Source: Holacanthus passer (taxonomy: Eukaryota > Chordata > Actinopteri > Pomacanthidae). Taken from it: DNA of 64,000 bases. Position numbers and translations under genes: made by a program. The DNA lies in NCBI GenBank assembly GCA_025331565.1, contig JAFREQ010000158.1:194501-258500 (forward strand), in the 5' to 3' direction. How positions within the stretch are numbered: the first letter of the stretch is position 1; each line of letters begins with the position of its first letter. The notes below the pieces were generated by a model. That model saw only the letters and a list, made by a program, of their open reading frames with translations, searched no databases and was not told the origin of the DNA. Below are positions 1-14,005 of the stretch, piece after piece.

Positions 1-2980
1 GACGATAGAAACACAAAGGAAAAATAAAGTCTGGAAAAATATTTAGATCACAGGAAATTAGTTGATAATGTTTTTCTTTATTATTTTATCATAATTTGCA
101 AATCTTATTAGTTCATTATTCTCATCACCAATTAATGTATTTATTATTTTCAACCTGCTGGAGGTGGAACCTGAATGTGGTCCAACATTCAGTCCAGAGT
201 GAGATATCGTTTAAATTTGTCAACTGTCGTCCTGAACTGAACCGACAGCCAACATGAGAACCTTGCATGCACATAATGCTAATTGACCTATTTACATAAT
301 TGCAATTAGCCTAAAGAAGAGTGTAAATCCCAAATTTCCATACCTGTAAATGCAGCTACAGGAGATCAAACGTCCCAAATTCGCATCTTTAGAAAACTGA
401 TGTGACATAAGTGATTTCTGTGTGTTCCACCTCGACTGCAGCAGAGCTCATATCAGTGATTCACATTATTCTTACACAAGAAATATTCAATTTAACAGAC
501 AGATCATCCCTCCTGCTCTCCAGAGGATGAACCCTTTACATGTAAATGACTCCATGATGTGTCCTGTAGTGCCACCATCAGGACAAACAGCCAGTTCAGA
601 CTGTCAGAACAGATAAATCCTCAGGATGTTGTTTGTAATGAACTGTGCAGCCTGTAGGGGGAGCTAACGATGACTGGTTAAAATGGTAAAACCACAGACT
701 GTATAAAAGTCTGGTTCCCACTGGTTTGTCCGAACAAATGTTGAACAAGAATGTAACAGTGAACTTTCATGAAGTGAAAACTGACTGAAAGGGTCAAAGT
801 TCACGACTATTTAAACGCACATGGACAGGAAACACTGGCAGGTCGTCATCGTAACGACTTGTCAATCACAAGGTGGCCACGCCTTAAATCTCGTCCTGCT
901 TTGTGATCTGTTTTCCTCTAAATGCCTCCTCTAACATCCTGTTGTGTTGAAGAAGACTTGAAACATCAACTCATTAGAAAACTGAGCTCATAAATCAAGT
1001 GAGAAGCAACTTTTTCTCATAAGCTTACTACAGTACCAGTGGAGTTGCCCCCTGCTGGCCATTAGAAACAATGCAGGTTCAGAGGCTCCGCCCATTTGTT
1101 TTAATAAAGTCTTTGTGTAAAACTGATGATAACACGTCATTAGTGTACAGTAAATGTTTGATCGCTGATCAGTGGATGGACTGTGAGGAGCAGGTTGTCC
1201 AGCAGGTGGCGCTCAGTCAGAAGCAGAAGCAGATGACTTGTGTTACTGGACCAATGTTTTTTTTAGTTTGATGTGATAATTAGACTCACTGGTTTCAGAT
1301 CAGCTGTTTCTGACTTGTTTTTCTAAAAGTTGTTTAGTGGAGATCAAAACATTTTCATATCATTTTTTATTTTTATTGATTTATTTTGCTGCTTAAACAA
1401 AATATCTCATATTTTATTTGATTTTTGATATTTTTCATTTGTTCATTTTTATTTTTATTCCCATGATAATATTATATTACGGAGGTTAAATTTTTGTTTC
1501 AATTTGCTGTTTTTGTTTGTCTGAACAGGGTTTTTTTTTATTTACTTATTTTATTTTTACTCTCAAATCCTTGCTGAATTTCAGGCCTCATTATTTATTT
1601 TTGGTGAATTTCAGACTTTAATAAGTCAGTATAGATATTTTGTAGCTGTGAACATTGACGTGTTTCCCGCTGCTGGTTTCAGCATTTCGTTCATTAGTTG
1701 CTATGGTAACCAGAGAAGCCTCATTAGTGATGTAATAAGATTATTATTATTTATGTTAATGAGTTTGAAGAGAAAGACACAGTCACATGCTGCTTTTCAT
1801 CATTAATTATTAATGTGACGTGAGGTTGCAGATGAATATTAATCAGTATGAAGTTATGTCATCATAGTTTATCTGTAAAACAGGAAGCAGTAAAGCGATG
1901 ACATCATCCAGTGAAAAGCTGTAACTGTTTGTTGGTGGGCTGGTTTGATGTCAACAATTTGTCAGAAAAAAAGAAAAAGGGGGCGTGTGCTTCCTGTCCA
2001 GTCCCATCTGTGATTTGTTGTGGAGATTTCTTGATTTGTTGATTATTGATCTGTGCTGTGTTCTCTGCTCTGTGATTTGCATGCTGGTGGAAAAATATAC
2101 AATTATGAAACAAAAACTGAAATATTGTATCTTCAAAAGAGAAAACTTTCTTGACAAAACTTGCTGTTTATGACTTCACTGGATTCATGTGGTTACATCA
2201 CATTTGATGTTTTATTACTTTTGTTATATTTTAAATGAAAGTCTTCATGAATACAGTTCATAGATTTAAAGAGAAAATCAATTAGGAAAAGTTTATACAA
2301 ATTTATTCATTTTCGATTTGAATCTTAATTTTAATGATTCAATTGTATGATTCAGAATGCGATAAATTAAAAAGGATTGTAGTTTGTAGTGACAAAAGGT
2401 CAGAGGTCATGTCCTCTGTGTTTAGTGTATAAATGTATGAATGACTCGCCCAGATTTAAAGAATAAATTTTAACCATCTGTAATACATCTAAACAGGTAC
2501 GCAAAACTGCATCTCATCATTATTTTAATCTAGAAGTTATTCCACATTTTGTTTTACAAAATGTTCGCACAGCACAATAACATTCATTTTATACATTTTT
2601 AAATTTTTTAAAAAGACATTTGAATTCATTCATTTTGAATTCAAACACCCTTGTAAACAATGGCATAAAAAATATTTTAAAATGGACGATTTCATGGTTT
2701 TCTCAACACCAATTGAAACAAAATTTAGATGTCAATTGTTAATAAAAGTTTATTGTTTTCATATACAAAAGATTCAATATGTCGCTTTTGATGAGAGATG
2801 TTTATTTCCAATGTGTAACCATCTCTAAATGTTAAAATAGTGATTATAAAATAATGATAATAATTAAAATATTGTTGTGTCATGACATCTTGTGTCAGTG
2901 AGGAGTCAAAGTTTCCCTGTTGAGACTTTATGATTTTAGACTGGATATGTTCAGATGTTATTGCTTTAATAAATCATTAA
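1..2980. other. gene-free AT-rich stretch
   Basis: I find no exon with supported splice sites in this stretch. It is AT-rich with many homopolymer runs and stop codons in every frame. The only structured items are a repeat copy near 505-665 (listed separately) and two CTCF-like motifs near 1045-1060 and 1197-1214. Confidence 0.6.
505..665 (+). repeat. interspersed repeat, copy 1
   Basis: This segment shares with 56,030-56,175 the same ordered blocks: CCTGCTCTCCAGAGGATGAA, then a GCACCA/GCCACCA...CAGGACAAAC-type block, then TTCAGACTGT..AGAACAGAT, and at the end GCAG..TGTAGGGGGAGCTAAC-like sequence. The two copies lie in the same orientation about 55.5 kb apart, so this is a dispersed fish repeat. 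I cannot name the family. Confidence 0.6.
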
Positions 2981-2989
2981 ATATTGAAC

Positions 2990-3084
2990 CTGTAGGGGGC
3001 AGCAGAGCGCGCAGACGCGTTTTGGCTGCAGATTTTATCCTGAAGAAGAAGAGTCGCCGGAAGCAGCTGAGTTTGACCGTTGTT
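2990..3084 (+). promoter_or_regulatory. probable promoter and noncoding first exon of the EOLA1-like gene
   Basis: A short GC/CpG-rich island in AT-rich surroundings ends in a canonical donor (TTGTT|GTGAGT at 3084/3085). The next acceptor, TTTTACAG at 3962-3969, opens the exon that begins AC-ATG. A noncoding first exon here is therefore likely; the transcription start is inferred, not seen. Confidence 0.5.
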
Positions 3085-3971
3085 GTGAGTCTGAACACTT
3101 TCGACCCGTCAGTGCTTTAAAAACGACATTTAACGAGATTTAAATCATAAATATGAAGCGAGGACAAAAATAGTTTTTGTGTCTGCAGATATTCTGACGT
3201 CAGCTTCCGTCCCAACCAAACTCCGTTTAAAAAACGCTGAATTATTGTGTCGGTGATGAAATACAATTCATGCATTTTCGGTTAAATCGGAAATCTTCAC
3301 GTTTCAGTAAAATTCTCTATTCTCGCTATTCTATAACAAAATAACAGACTTATTTATTCTGCGAACAGAATGAAACCATTTTTATTTGGTGGATTTAATG
3401 TCGGATGACATGTTTGCAGAACTTCGCTGTTAGTTTTAGTCATACACCGAACTCCATTCAAAAATCGGACAAATTTTTGTTTTCTTAATATACTAAAACT
3501 TGAAGTTAAAGAAATTATTTTCACGAACAACTGAAGTTTTCGGCTCTAACAGGCATGAACAACATTATTTAATAAAATAAGTGATAATTTTACTGCTATG
3601 AATTATTGAACAAATAAGTCGAAAAAAATCTTTAAATGCTCAAACTCAAGTTTTTCTTACTGGAATAATTTGACAAGCTTGGAGTTTCCTCTTCCACCAA
3701 ACTGTCAAAGAAATCTGAAATTAAAGTCTCTGAATGTTGTGTTAATTTAGAAACTGAAACCTAAAAACTGAACTTTAAAACTAATCAGCTGCTACTTTTA
3801 AATGACTTGAGTGAAATGAAGGAGACTAAAACCTAAATAACACGTTTCAGGTTTATTTGGAATCAAGTCTGAATGTTTGTTTTTCTATTGAATAAATCCA
3901 CAAACATCCAAACAGAACCTCAGTCCAATATTTCTTCTGTGTTCAGTCTGGGGTGCGTTTGTTTTACAGAC

Positions 3972-4527
3972 ATGTCGCTGCAGGTGTGGTGCCTCTCCTT
4001 TCGGCAGCCGTATGCCGGTCTGGTTCTGGACGGGGTGAAGACGGTGGAGAGCCGCTGGAGGCCCCTGTTGGCTCCGCTGGAGAACTGCACCTTGGCAGTC
4101 CACATTGCCCGGCGGGACTGGGAGGGGGAGGAGTGGAGGGCGGTGCTGGGCGGCCCGCTGGCAATGAACCAGGCTCAGATCCAAGCGCTCCTGGAGTCCG
4201 GAGAGAGGTTCGGCCGTGGCGTGGTGGCAGGTGGGAAATGATGTCAGTTATTCTGATATTACTGATTCCTGAGTTTACAAGTCGTACCCAAAGGCATCAC
4301 GTGTGTAAATCTCTTTAGGATTGGTGGATGTGGGAGGGACCTGGCTGTGCCCTGCCTCCCTGCAGGGGGCAGAGTTACAGCATGTGGAGCGGTCGGCTGT
4401 TCTGATTGATCTTCAGGAGAAACACCTGACTCACCTGTCCAACCCTCGCTGGCTGAAGGAACCGCTGAGTGTCCAAGGAGGTCGCGACCTCTGGACCGTG
4501 GAGATCCCTGCCGAGCTGTTACCATGA
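3972..4527 (+). CDS. eola1: EOLA1-like ASCH-domain protein
   Basis: Two coding exons, 3972-4230 and 4319-4527, join in phase (GCA G|GA TTG) to give 155 residues ending at a TGA. The start follows an acceptor at 3969 by two bases. The opening residues read MSLQVWCLSFRQPYAGLVLD, followed by KTVESRWRP and AVHIARRDWEGEEW, which match the human EOLA1/EOLA2 (CXorf40) family along their full length (about 158 residues). The fold is an ASCH domain, a small PUA-like barrel thought to bind RNA or nucleotides; human EOLA1 was described as an endothelial LPS-associated factor. The conserved SNPRWL and VxIPxxLxP tail are present. I see no signal peptide or membrane segment. The gene is intact, single-intron within the coding part, and converges with alg13. 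Confidence 0.93.
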
Positions 4528-4848
4528 TAACGCATGAAACTGCTGACCTGTTTAAAACGGCAACATTTGTTCACTTTTGTTTTTTCAGACTGCAACGACT
4601 CAACTGTTGCTGATGTGCTGATGTTTGATCTCGTGTGCTGAACATCACATGGTCAAAGTTAGCCTGCTAACATGCTAGTGACCATGTGATTGGTTGTCAG
4701 ATCAGTTTCTTCTTCGTGTCTGCTGAATGAATAATAATCATTAACAGGGACAGACACTTACCTTCACTATAAAGAAATCCTCCAATCCTGAGTCAGTCGA
4801 TATTTTCAGCTAAGGAGGCCATAAAATCTGTTTTTTTTAAACTTGTTT

Positions 4849-4854
4849 AATAAA
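4849..4854 (+). terminator. poly(A) signal of the EOLA1-like gene
   Basis: Canonical AATAAA followed by T-rich and GT-containing sequence, about 320 bp after the stop codon. Confidence 0.75.
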
Positions 4855-4859
4855 GTTTT

Positions 4860-5335
4860 TTCAGTTCAGTTTGTGTGATGAACTGTTTTGGTTTCCTTTA
4901 GTTTCCTGTCTTTCTTCAGTGATTCCATTAACTCATGAACTGGTGTCCTGGCTACAATCAGGTTTTTGGAGGATCCCAGTTTGCACATGTGGGCCTCTTC
5001 GCACCTCAGAGTCCAATTACGTGAGCTTAAGAACTAAACATGACACACTTCCGTCCTGTCAACATCACCTACATGAGCTGCGACTCCATACTTGTCATTC
5101 ATTGGTCTTTAGACGGGCGTCTGACAGCGTGTTGTTCACAGTTTGGATGGATTTCTACCAGCAGCACCAACTACAAGCACAAAACTCAAGACAAGTTTGA
5201 ATTCGACGAGCAAAAGTCCTCATCCTTCTAAACCTTCCTGTAATTGATCTGAAAAGCCGAACCAACCAAACACTTGTCATGTGACTCGTTGTCGATGGAT
5301 AACAGAAAAAACAAGAAATCATCTGCTGGTGAAAC
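4860..5335. other. spacer between convergent genes
   Basis: This spacer separates the poly(A) signals of the EOLA1-like gene (+) and alg13 (-). Open frames here lack splice support and known motifs. I see nothing else in it. Confidence 0.5.
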
Positions 5336-5339
5336 AAAC

Positions 5340-5345
5340 TTTATT
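5340..5345 (-). terminator. poly(A) signal of alg13
   Basis: TTTATT on the plus strand, which is AATAAA on the minus strand. It lies about 575 bp beyond the alg13 stop codon at 5921-5923, giving a plausible 3' UTR. Confidence 0.65.
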
Positions 5346-5920
5346 CACCCAATAACAAAAACAAACCACCAGTTTGAACATAACGTTAACACAAATGTAT
5401 CCCATCAATAAGCAGGGACTGACCCGCCCCCTCCCTCTGATTGGATGATCATGTTAAACAGATTCTAACATCTGTCAACTCCGACTTCACCATGGCAACT
5501 GACGGGTTCAACAATTAACCAACGACTTAACAAAAAAACAGTTTCAAACAGGAAGTTATTCTGAGGCTGATTTTGATGGTATTTCAGTGTTGTAAATAAG
5601 GATATTTGGCACTTATTCAAAAAAATAAAATAGGCAATTTAGCCACAAACTAACCGCTAGCATGTGCAATACGACTGGCTCTGCCATTACATTCAATGTG
5701 AAACGCGTGTAACACGCTAACACAAAAAACCAAGATGCCAAAATTTTGATTTTTAATCGTTAGTCCACTTTTTAAACATTTATTACTACTTTAACATTTT
5801 CTAACAAATTTTTTAATCTTTGTTTTTATTTCTCATTTTAACTTCTGTATTTTATTTGAGAGAACAGAACAGAAAAAAAAAAAACCTCAGTAAAATGTTT
5901 TGGAGATATGAGGACGTGTG

Positions 5921-7879
5921 TCAGATGGTCGGGGGGATGTAGTGTGTCGCGGTGTGGTGGGGGGGCGGGGCTGTGATGTAACCGACCACATGGGCAGGGT
6001 TGGGGGCGGGGCAGTAGACTCGGGGGGCGTGGCCTCCGGTCAGTAGCGCCCCCCAGTGGGTGGAGGGGGGTAGGCAGGGGTGGTAGGAGGAGTGATGGGG
6101 GAGGTGGGCAGGGTGAGGATGAGCTAGATGAGGAAGAGGAGGAGGAGGGGGAGGGGCAGTGGGCAGGTAGTTGGCTGGGGGCGGAGCTTCATATGGCAGG
6201 TGCAGAAGCGGGGGAGGGGCCGTCTGATCTGGGTACAGGAGAACAGAGGAGGGGGTGGGGCCTGAGGGGGTGGGGCTGATGGAGGAGGGGCCTTCCACAG
6301 AGGGGGCGGGAGCTGATGATGAAGGAGGAGACAAAACAAATCACAAATTGTTGAGGAGTGAGATGATGAATCTGAAAACCTCAGACTTTACTGCTGAGAG
6401 AACATCCAGGCAACTGAAAGTGTTTTCTGATAGAGACAACAGACATCAGTACTGACCGCTGCTGTGTCCGTCTGTCTGGCCATCTCCTGCCCTGCTGGAT
6501 TCTGGGTAGGAGGAGGGGGGCAGATGGGGGCCTCGAGCACTCTCAGGGTATGAAGGAGGGGCAGCTGGGGGCAGAAGAGCAGGACTTGGTCAGATAATCT
6601 ACAACAGGGATTATCAAAGTTTTAATGGCTGAGGGTCAATCCAAGGAGGCAGCATGGCAGATGGCCACCTGGTTATGTCCGAGGATCACTCATGAACTCA
6701 CTCTTTAACTCTTGGACTCATTCAGTCACTCATCAACTTTCCTTAATACAATTCTTATTGTGAAAATCTCCCATCAGTGATCATATTAGGAGCCTTATTG
6801 TGTTAAAACTGTACTGACTGTATTTGTAGTTGGAAGTTGGAGGATTGATCACAGCAGCATCTGGAGGATGTTACAGGAACTGCAGCTGAGGAGGCTGCCA
6901 ATTGGTCGTTGCAGCCTTAACCTGCAGCCAATGACACGACCGTTCGCTTTCACCCTGCAGCCAATAAGAGATGGTGGAGGTATTACCTTGCAGGGGGGGT
7001 TCCTGGCTCAGGTAGGGGGTGTAGTGCTGGTAGGGGTAGGGGGTCTCCGGGGAGGTGGCGGGGTATGCCTGCTGCTGCCAACAACTCTGATGATACCACT
7101 GCAGAGGGATGAACAGGTTTCTTAAGGAGTTTTCACCGAAAGTCGAATATTTTCAGGTTTCAGACTGAACAATGTCACAGGACATTTCACTCTGTTATCT
7201 GATATTTTATAGTCTAAACCAGTGACTCCCAGTGAATTTTTTGGAAATAAAGTTTGCTTGTGCTTAGACACATATGGTGAATGTAAAGGTGATGTCCGAC
7301 ACAGACTGAACCTAGAAAGCCTAGAAAGCTAAACATTAAACTAGACTTCGAAATCAGAATGAGTGGAATTTTAAAATTGCTACCAGGTCCAAAAAACAGT
7401 CAAGATACAATGCAACAGGTCAGAAGAACCTTTCAGTGCTCAAGACGAGTCGGAATCGGCAGCTGAGCCGCAGAATGTTTCCAGATGATTTACCTCAATC
7501 TAGGATTCACTGTCACAGGACCATGACTGACATTTCCAAGACCCTGCCGATATAAACAGGCTCATCCGGCTCACTGGAATACGTACGTGTATTATGTGAA
7601 TAGACCATGTGTGTATTATTATTTTATTATTACAGGCAAAGTGGCTCTTTCATTGTTTTGTCGTTGTATTTGCAGGGGAATGTGGTACTTTGGAAATGTG
7701 GTTTAGTACATAGTGGTTCATGGTCTGACTTTGGGAACCTCTGATCCCGCCACCCATTTTTTGTTTTATATTTTTGATTCAAAAATGAATTTCAGTGAAA
7801 GGTGATGATTTGCAGTAGGAAGACAAAAAGAACTCTTACCTGGACTCCTAAGTTGAAGTAATACTGGAGGACTCTGCAG

Positions 7880-7947
<68 letters not shown>

Positions 7948-10900
7948 AATTGAACATGAATAATAAATACAGATCAGGGTGAGACAGGAAGCCGCAACAG
8001 GAAGTGTAATGTTGGGTTCAGACTACATGGCATCAGTCTGACCCAACAGACATCGTGTAGTGAATCCGTGGACGCCTCATGATGTCCCGACAGCGGTCAG
8101 AATTTTTTAAATCTTCCATGATATATTGGTGACGTCAACCAATAAGAGCACAGAGCTCTTCACCTGTTAAGATGGTGAAATGAACGATGTCGATGCTGCG
8201 AGGTGAAACTCAGGAAAAGTCAGCTGGTCCCTTCTTTCTTTATTAGACTTTTCAACACAGCCAGTATCACAGGCTTTGTTCAGACTGCAGGCAAATCAGA
8301 TTTGTTTCTTAAATCAGATCTTTAACACAGACTGTTCACACTATTACTTACAAGTGATCAGAATGGATTCGTGTGTCCAGACATCACCAACCTGTGTAAA
8401 AGGGGCTGCTGTGGTAACGATGAAGGTGTCAGTCACTACATATGCTGGTGATATGGCTTTCCAACGCAGAAGCTTTAGAAATGGAGCTTCATCATCTCAC
8501 CACCCAAACAATCGGGGTGGTGTAGAACTTTCGGCGCAGCGGACACACAGATTCATGGTGCTTTGAAATCAGATTTGAGCTGCCAGAGCGTCCCGACTGA
8601 GACACATACGCAGAAACTCAAATGTATTTCAAACCACCTCCAAATATGAGATCCGATTTTGCATTAACTGCATTTCGTGTGAATTTTTTCTGGATACCAT
8701 CTGGAACAGATTTGGGCTGGCAGTCTGAACAAGGCTATGCACACCGCTTCAGATGCCATGTTGGTTTATATTCTTGTTCCAGGAAGTTGTTCACTAATAC
8801 CTCCTTCCTGATGACATGATGCAGGTCCTGAAGGCCAATGTGTAATCTGTCATGTTTCTTGAGGTACAGCAAGAAGTTATGAATCTATAATCTGAACAGG
8901 CATAAACATCCTGCAGTCTGAACCCGACATGTGTTTAACGTTGGTTGACCACTGACCTCTGGGTAAATCACTACCGTTAGGGTCATAGGAGTAAGGGGGT
9001 GGAGCTACTACGGTGCAGAGAGCCTCACCCAACTCGTTAACCAACCAGGGAGAGGCAGCTGGGATCGCCATGGCAACTGAGAATATAAAACATGATCTGA
9101 GATTAATGTAGCAGTTAGTTCAAAGGTGTGTGTGTGTGTGTGTGTGTGTACCTGAACGTGTCTGTGTGTGGTTGGTTGGTGGCAGGTGAGCAGCTGCAGG
9201 TACACGTGATGATGAAGAGGAGGGTGAGGATGAGGAAGAGGAGGGTGAAGAGCAGATGACTGCTAACGGCTTCACTACCTGAAACACACACAGTAACTTT
9301 AGTGATGAAGACCACCAGCCAATCAGTGACTGAATCAGTCTCTGACTTCAAATCAAACATGGCTGCTGCTGTGTGCGGATTTCCTGCTTGGGTTATAATG
9401 TGTTCTAAAATGACGTGTAGTGGCTGGAGCCCTGGAAGAATAACTCTAATGAGGAGTCTAATAAATGAACTGATGATGATCATGTTCAGGTGTTTTCAGC
9501 CAGCAAACATTGGTTGTTTCAATGCGAACATGTCGGCAGCAGCAAGCAGACGCCGCTGCAGCTTCGCTGTCAGACACCCACAGAAACTACGGCGAGGGAA
9601 ACGATTCAGGTGATGTTACTGAATGATCCAACAGCAGAGAACAGACAGATCAACGAAGACAAATGTTTGTTGACTGTGTTTTAAGCTACGACCTGCTCTG
9701 ATTGGCTGTGTGACAGCAGCAGCCGGTGATGATACATGATGTCGGCAGGATGTTTTGAGGTTTGGGGCAGGTGGGAGTTCTGCTGCCGTTTATTCAAAAT
9801 ACAGATGCTCAACATTGAAGAGGTGCAGCAGTAAACAATCAGTGTCTGAAAGCATCTTTATTGTCATCATTTTGTCCAATGCTGATATATTCACTGCTTT
9901 ATATGCATCACATTCACTACCTGCTGTGCGTAGCCGTAGTTCATCTCTGGTCTCGGTGGAGAGTCAGCAGTTCCTCCTTCCTGCTCGTCCTTTCACAATA
10001 AGAGAAAACATAGAGACCCTTTTTGTGCTCTCTCTCTCTCTGTAGCTCTGAGATTCATGACATCACAGATCATGTGGCCTAATGGACACCAAAGGAATCA
10101 CCAGCTTTTCTCTTTATGCTGATGATGACATTTGAGACTTTCAATCCTTGTATTCCACCAGCTACAAACCCAGACTCAGAAGTTCTCTGCTTGTGACTTG
10201 GAGAACCAAAGCGGAGAACACAACATCCTCACAGGTTACATGACCTGATCTACATCTGTGTTATACATTTACAGATATTTGGCTCAACTGCTACAGAGTT
10301 AACCGCTGTTTCACGTATTGCTGAAAGGTTTTGCAAAGCGACGCCCAACTGGTTCCCACAATCATCCATATTTCATAATAATGAATGATCATGAGAGGGA
10401 GAGTTGCTCTCATTTCTTCTTTGTTTTTCAGAATTTTGGTTAATGTTGGAGTATTTCAACATTTGTTTGCTCTGTGGTCAAACAAACTTGTAACCCTGAT
10501 GTAATATAATTTTGACTGAATCTCTATAAAACAAAGCTTCTGTAACATCCAGCAGGTCAGAGGTAAGGTGTGTTACCTGGTTGGTGGAGGGCTCAGCAGC
10601 AGTGTAAACATCTGATGTCTGGTAGCACTGATCTGAAACAGTTCACATTTAGACTTCAGTCACTTCCTGTCTTCAAATGCTGAACTGTGGACACTCAGCT
10701 CTTTGTAAAGAGTTTCTACGCTGAGATAATTTTGCTCACCTCGAGTAATGTAAATGTAGTCCTCTGTGTACTCAGCTGACAGAAACAGACACATGAATCA
10801 TATCACACGTTTACAGAACGACTGGAACAACTCAGAAAAAAGGCCTCATAGTCAGCGTAAGAAAAAAAAAACTGGAGACTTCGTGCAGAATTTTCCACAA

Positions 10901-13900
10901 TAAAAGCCAACCAGACGAGTGAGGGACTGGAAGGCTTTTAATGTGAAGCATGAAGGAATTTAACAGTAACTTAACAGAGGTAAAAATGAACAGAAATGAG
11001 CAAATAATTGTTTTTCTTAGACAGCGGACAATATGATCAAATACACCTACAAGCCCACATCAGACCAGAGATTCACAACGAGACGAGTTGAGAGTTGAAA
11101 CTTGTAACTACTTGCATTGAAGCAGTCTGCAACGTTGACTGGCAGCTTTTCAGGTGCTTTGTAGTTTGATATTGTTTGTAGTGTCTTAAAATATGAATGA
11201 GCACAATGATATTGAGCGACTTGCACTTACAGCTGTGTCTAGTATTGATGAAATGGTGAAAACATGAAGGTGTGTGTGTAGTGAAGCAGTGAGTGAAGCA
11301 GGGCTGAAGCTTAACAATGAAGTTTTCAGTTTAGCAGTAAATCTAAATTTAACATTTGTGTCATATGTTGACCATTGAAACAGGTGACGTGTCAGCCAAA
11401 GGTGAGTTGACAACCGGAGTCACAGGTGACACCATCAGGCGGCTTCAGTCGAGCTGAGACGGGTCAGACACCACTACAACGATCAAAACGCTTCATCTCG
11501 TCATGAGTCCTTGGTCTGAACTGAACTTAAAGAGAAATAAAGACCCGGGTCTCTCTGACTACTACCTGAGAATTTATGGTGCTCAAAGTGTTCTGGTTGA
11601 AGTTTGATTGCATTTAATTCCCTTTTATACCTTTTTAAAATGTATATTGATTTCCAGTCGATTTTAAACTGATTTGAACATAATGTCTTTCCTCCTCACC
11701 CTGGTCCTCCACAGTGCTTGTGTCCTCCTGGTCCTCCTCTGATGAACAGATGGGGGTGTTTCCAGGTGGAGGTGCGGGGGGGAGGGGTCCCGAGCCTCTC
11801 TGGACCCTGTAGGTGGGGCCAGATTGAGGGGACGGAGCTCCCATGGCAGGGGCTGGTGCCACAGTCGGACCCTGAGGAGGAGCCAGATTATTTTACACAC
11901 ACAGTAAACATTTGTATATTATCATGACACTCTGTCAGTGTTCACATCCACCCAGCTGTTAATCAGAGTAAAGAGGTCCAAGTCCAAGTGTCTAAAGTCA
12001 GAGTCCAAGTCCAACATCACACCACATAACTAAGTTCAGTCTCTCAAGACTGAGTCTCAGAGTTTGTGTCCAAGTCGTCAAAGTCTTCATTTACAGTCTA
12101 TTTTCAGATTCAGTGTTTCACCTCTTTCAGTTTTATAGACTTAAATTGTGTTATCTCTTATTCTATATTCCAATTTCAAAAAATAATTAAAAATAAACTC
12201 ATTTAATTTACAAACTACCAAATCTCAGTTCCTGGAAGTTTTAGTTTTCATTGAAGTTCTTGTGATTTTGGTTTTCTCACCGGCAGTGGAGGGAAGATAG
12301 CGTCTGCGCCGTCATCCAGCTGGTAGTACGCGATGGTTGGGTCCAGATCAGTTGGCTCCTCCGTCGCCTCGGCAGAGAAACCAAACTGACATTCTTTATT
12401 CAGAGCCGCCAGCTGACGCCGACTACGACTGAACAAACAAACAAACAAAAGAGAAAGAAGCGACTGGTCAGATCATCCCTTCAGGACTCCACTGATCCAC
12501 TGAACACTCACATGAGGCACCTCCATGGCGTTGGCAGCTAATTAAAGCCCCTACGTACAAAATATAACTTCCTTCAAGTTATTCTCATGGCATTTGTTAA
12601 GCTTAGGTTCTCGCTGTATGTCAGCAGTGTCATTAAAATAAAACCACTGCGTGGCATCAAAGTCAGACCTTTTCATATATATATATATAATATATACACA
12701 CAGTAATGTGCAAAAGTTTTAGGCAGGTGTGAAAAAATGCTGTAAACTAAGAATGCTTTCAAAAATATAAATAATAATTGTTTATTTTTTATCAATTTAC
12801 AAAATGATAAGTGAGTGAACAAAAGAAAAATCTAAATCACATCAATATTTGCTGTTACTACCCTTTGCTTTCAAACCAGCATCAGTTCTTACAGGTCCAC
12901 TTGCACAAAGTCAGGGATTTTGTAGGATTATAGTCAGATGTATAATCAACCAATTATAGCAAACAGGTGCTAATGATCATCAATCACATGGAGGTTGAGG
13001 TAGAGTGGTACAATAATGAGTCTCTGCAGGCGACAGTGAAGCACGGTGGAGGTTCCCTGCAAGTTTGGGGCTGCATTTCTGCAAATGGAGTTGGAGATTT
13101 GGTCAGGATTAATGGTGTCCTCAAAGCTGAGAAATACAGGCAGATACTTATCCATCATGCAATACCATCAGGGAGGCGTATGATTGGCCCCAAGTTTATT
13201 CTGCAGCAGGACTACGACCCCAAACATACAGCCAATGTCATTCAGAACTATCTTCAGCGTAAAGAAGAACAAGAAGTCCTGGAAGTGAATGGTGTGGCCC
13301 CACAGAGCCCTGATCTCAACAGCATCCAGTCTGTCTGGGATCACAGGAAGAGACAGAGGGGTTTGAGGAAGCCTAGATCCACAGAGGATCTGTGGTTAGA
13401 TGTTTGGAACAACCTACCAGCCGGGTTCCTTCAAAAACTGTTTGCAAGTGAACCCAGAAGAATTGATGCTGTTTTGATATGACTTGATTGTTTACACAAT
13501 AATAAGTATAATATGAATTTATTTTGAGTACTGTATTTCAATTTGCCTGTTCTGCGAGCTGCTCTAACAAGTGAATTTCCCCTGAGGGGAATCAATAAAA
13601 GCTATCTTATCTTATCTTGATATCCAAGCAACAAATAATAATGACAATAATCATTTTAAGCAAAGAACTCTGCATTTAAAATGTTCATAGCAGAAAAGGA
13701 CTCTGTGATCCTGTCACTCTGGTGCAAAGTTGATAGAAGAAAGAAATCTGACCTGAAAACTTCAGAGCAAAGAAATGATTGAAAAACATGCAGCTGTGTG
13801 TTTTGTTTACCGTGACCTGAAGGCATAGTTCTCGTAGTCCTGGTAATATCGTCTGCCAGGGTGGTAATAGGTCAACTGTGGACCAATCAGGTGACGGTTG

Positions 13901-13950
13901 AGGAAACGGGTGGAGCTTCTGACCAGAATCCATGACACAGGTGTACAGGT

Positions 13951-14005
<55 letters not shown>

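Noticed and set aside
6120..6340. Alternative frame of the alg13 last exon (Pro/Leu-rich)
   Set aside because: Only the frame ending HYIPPTI joins exon 6564-6457 in phase and ends like ALG13; the other frame is a shadow.
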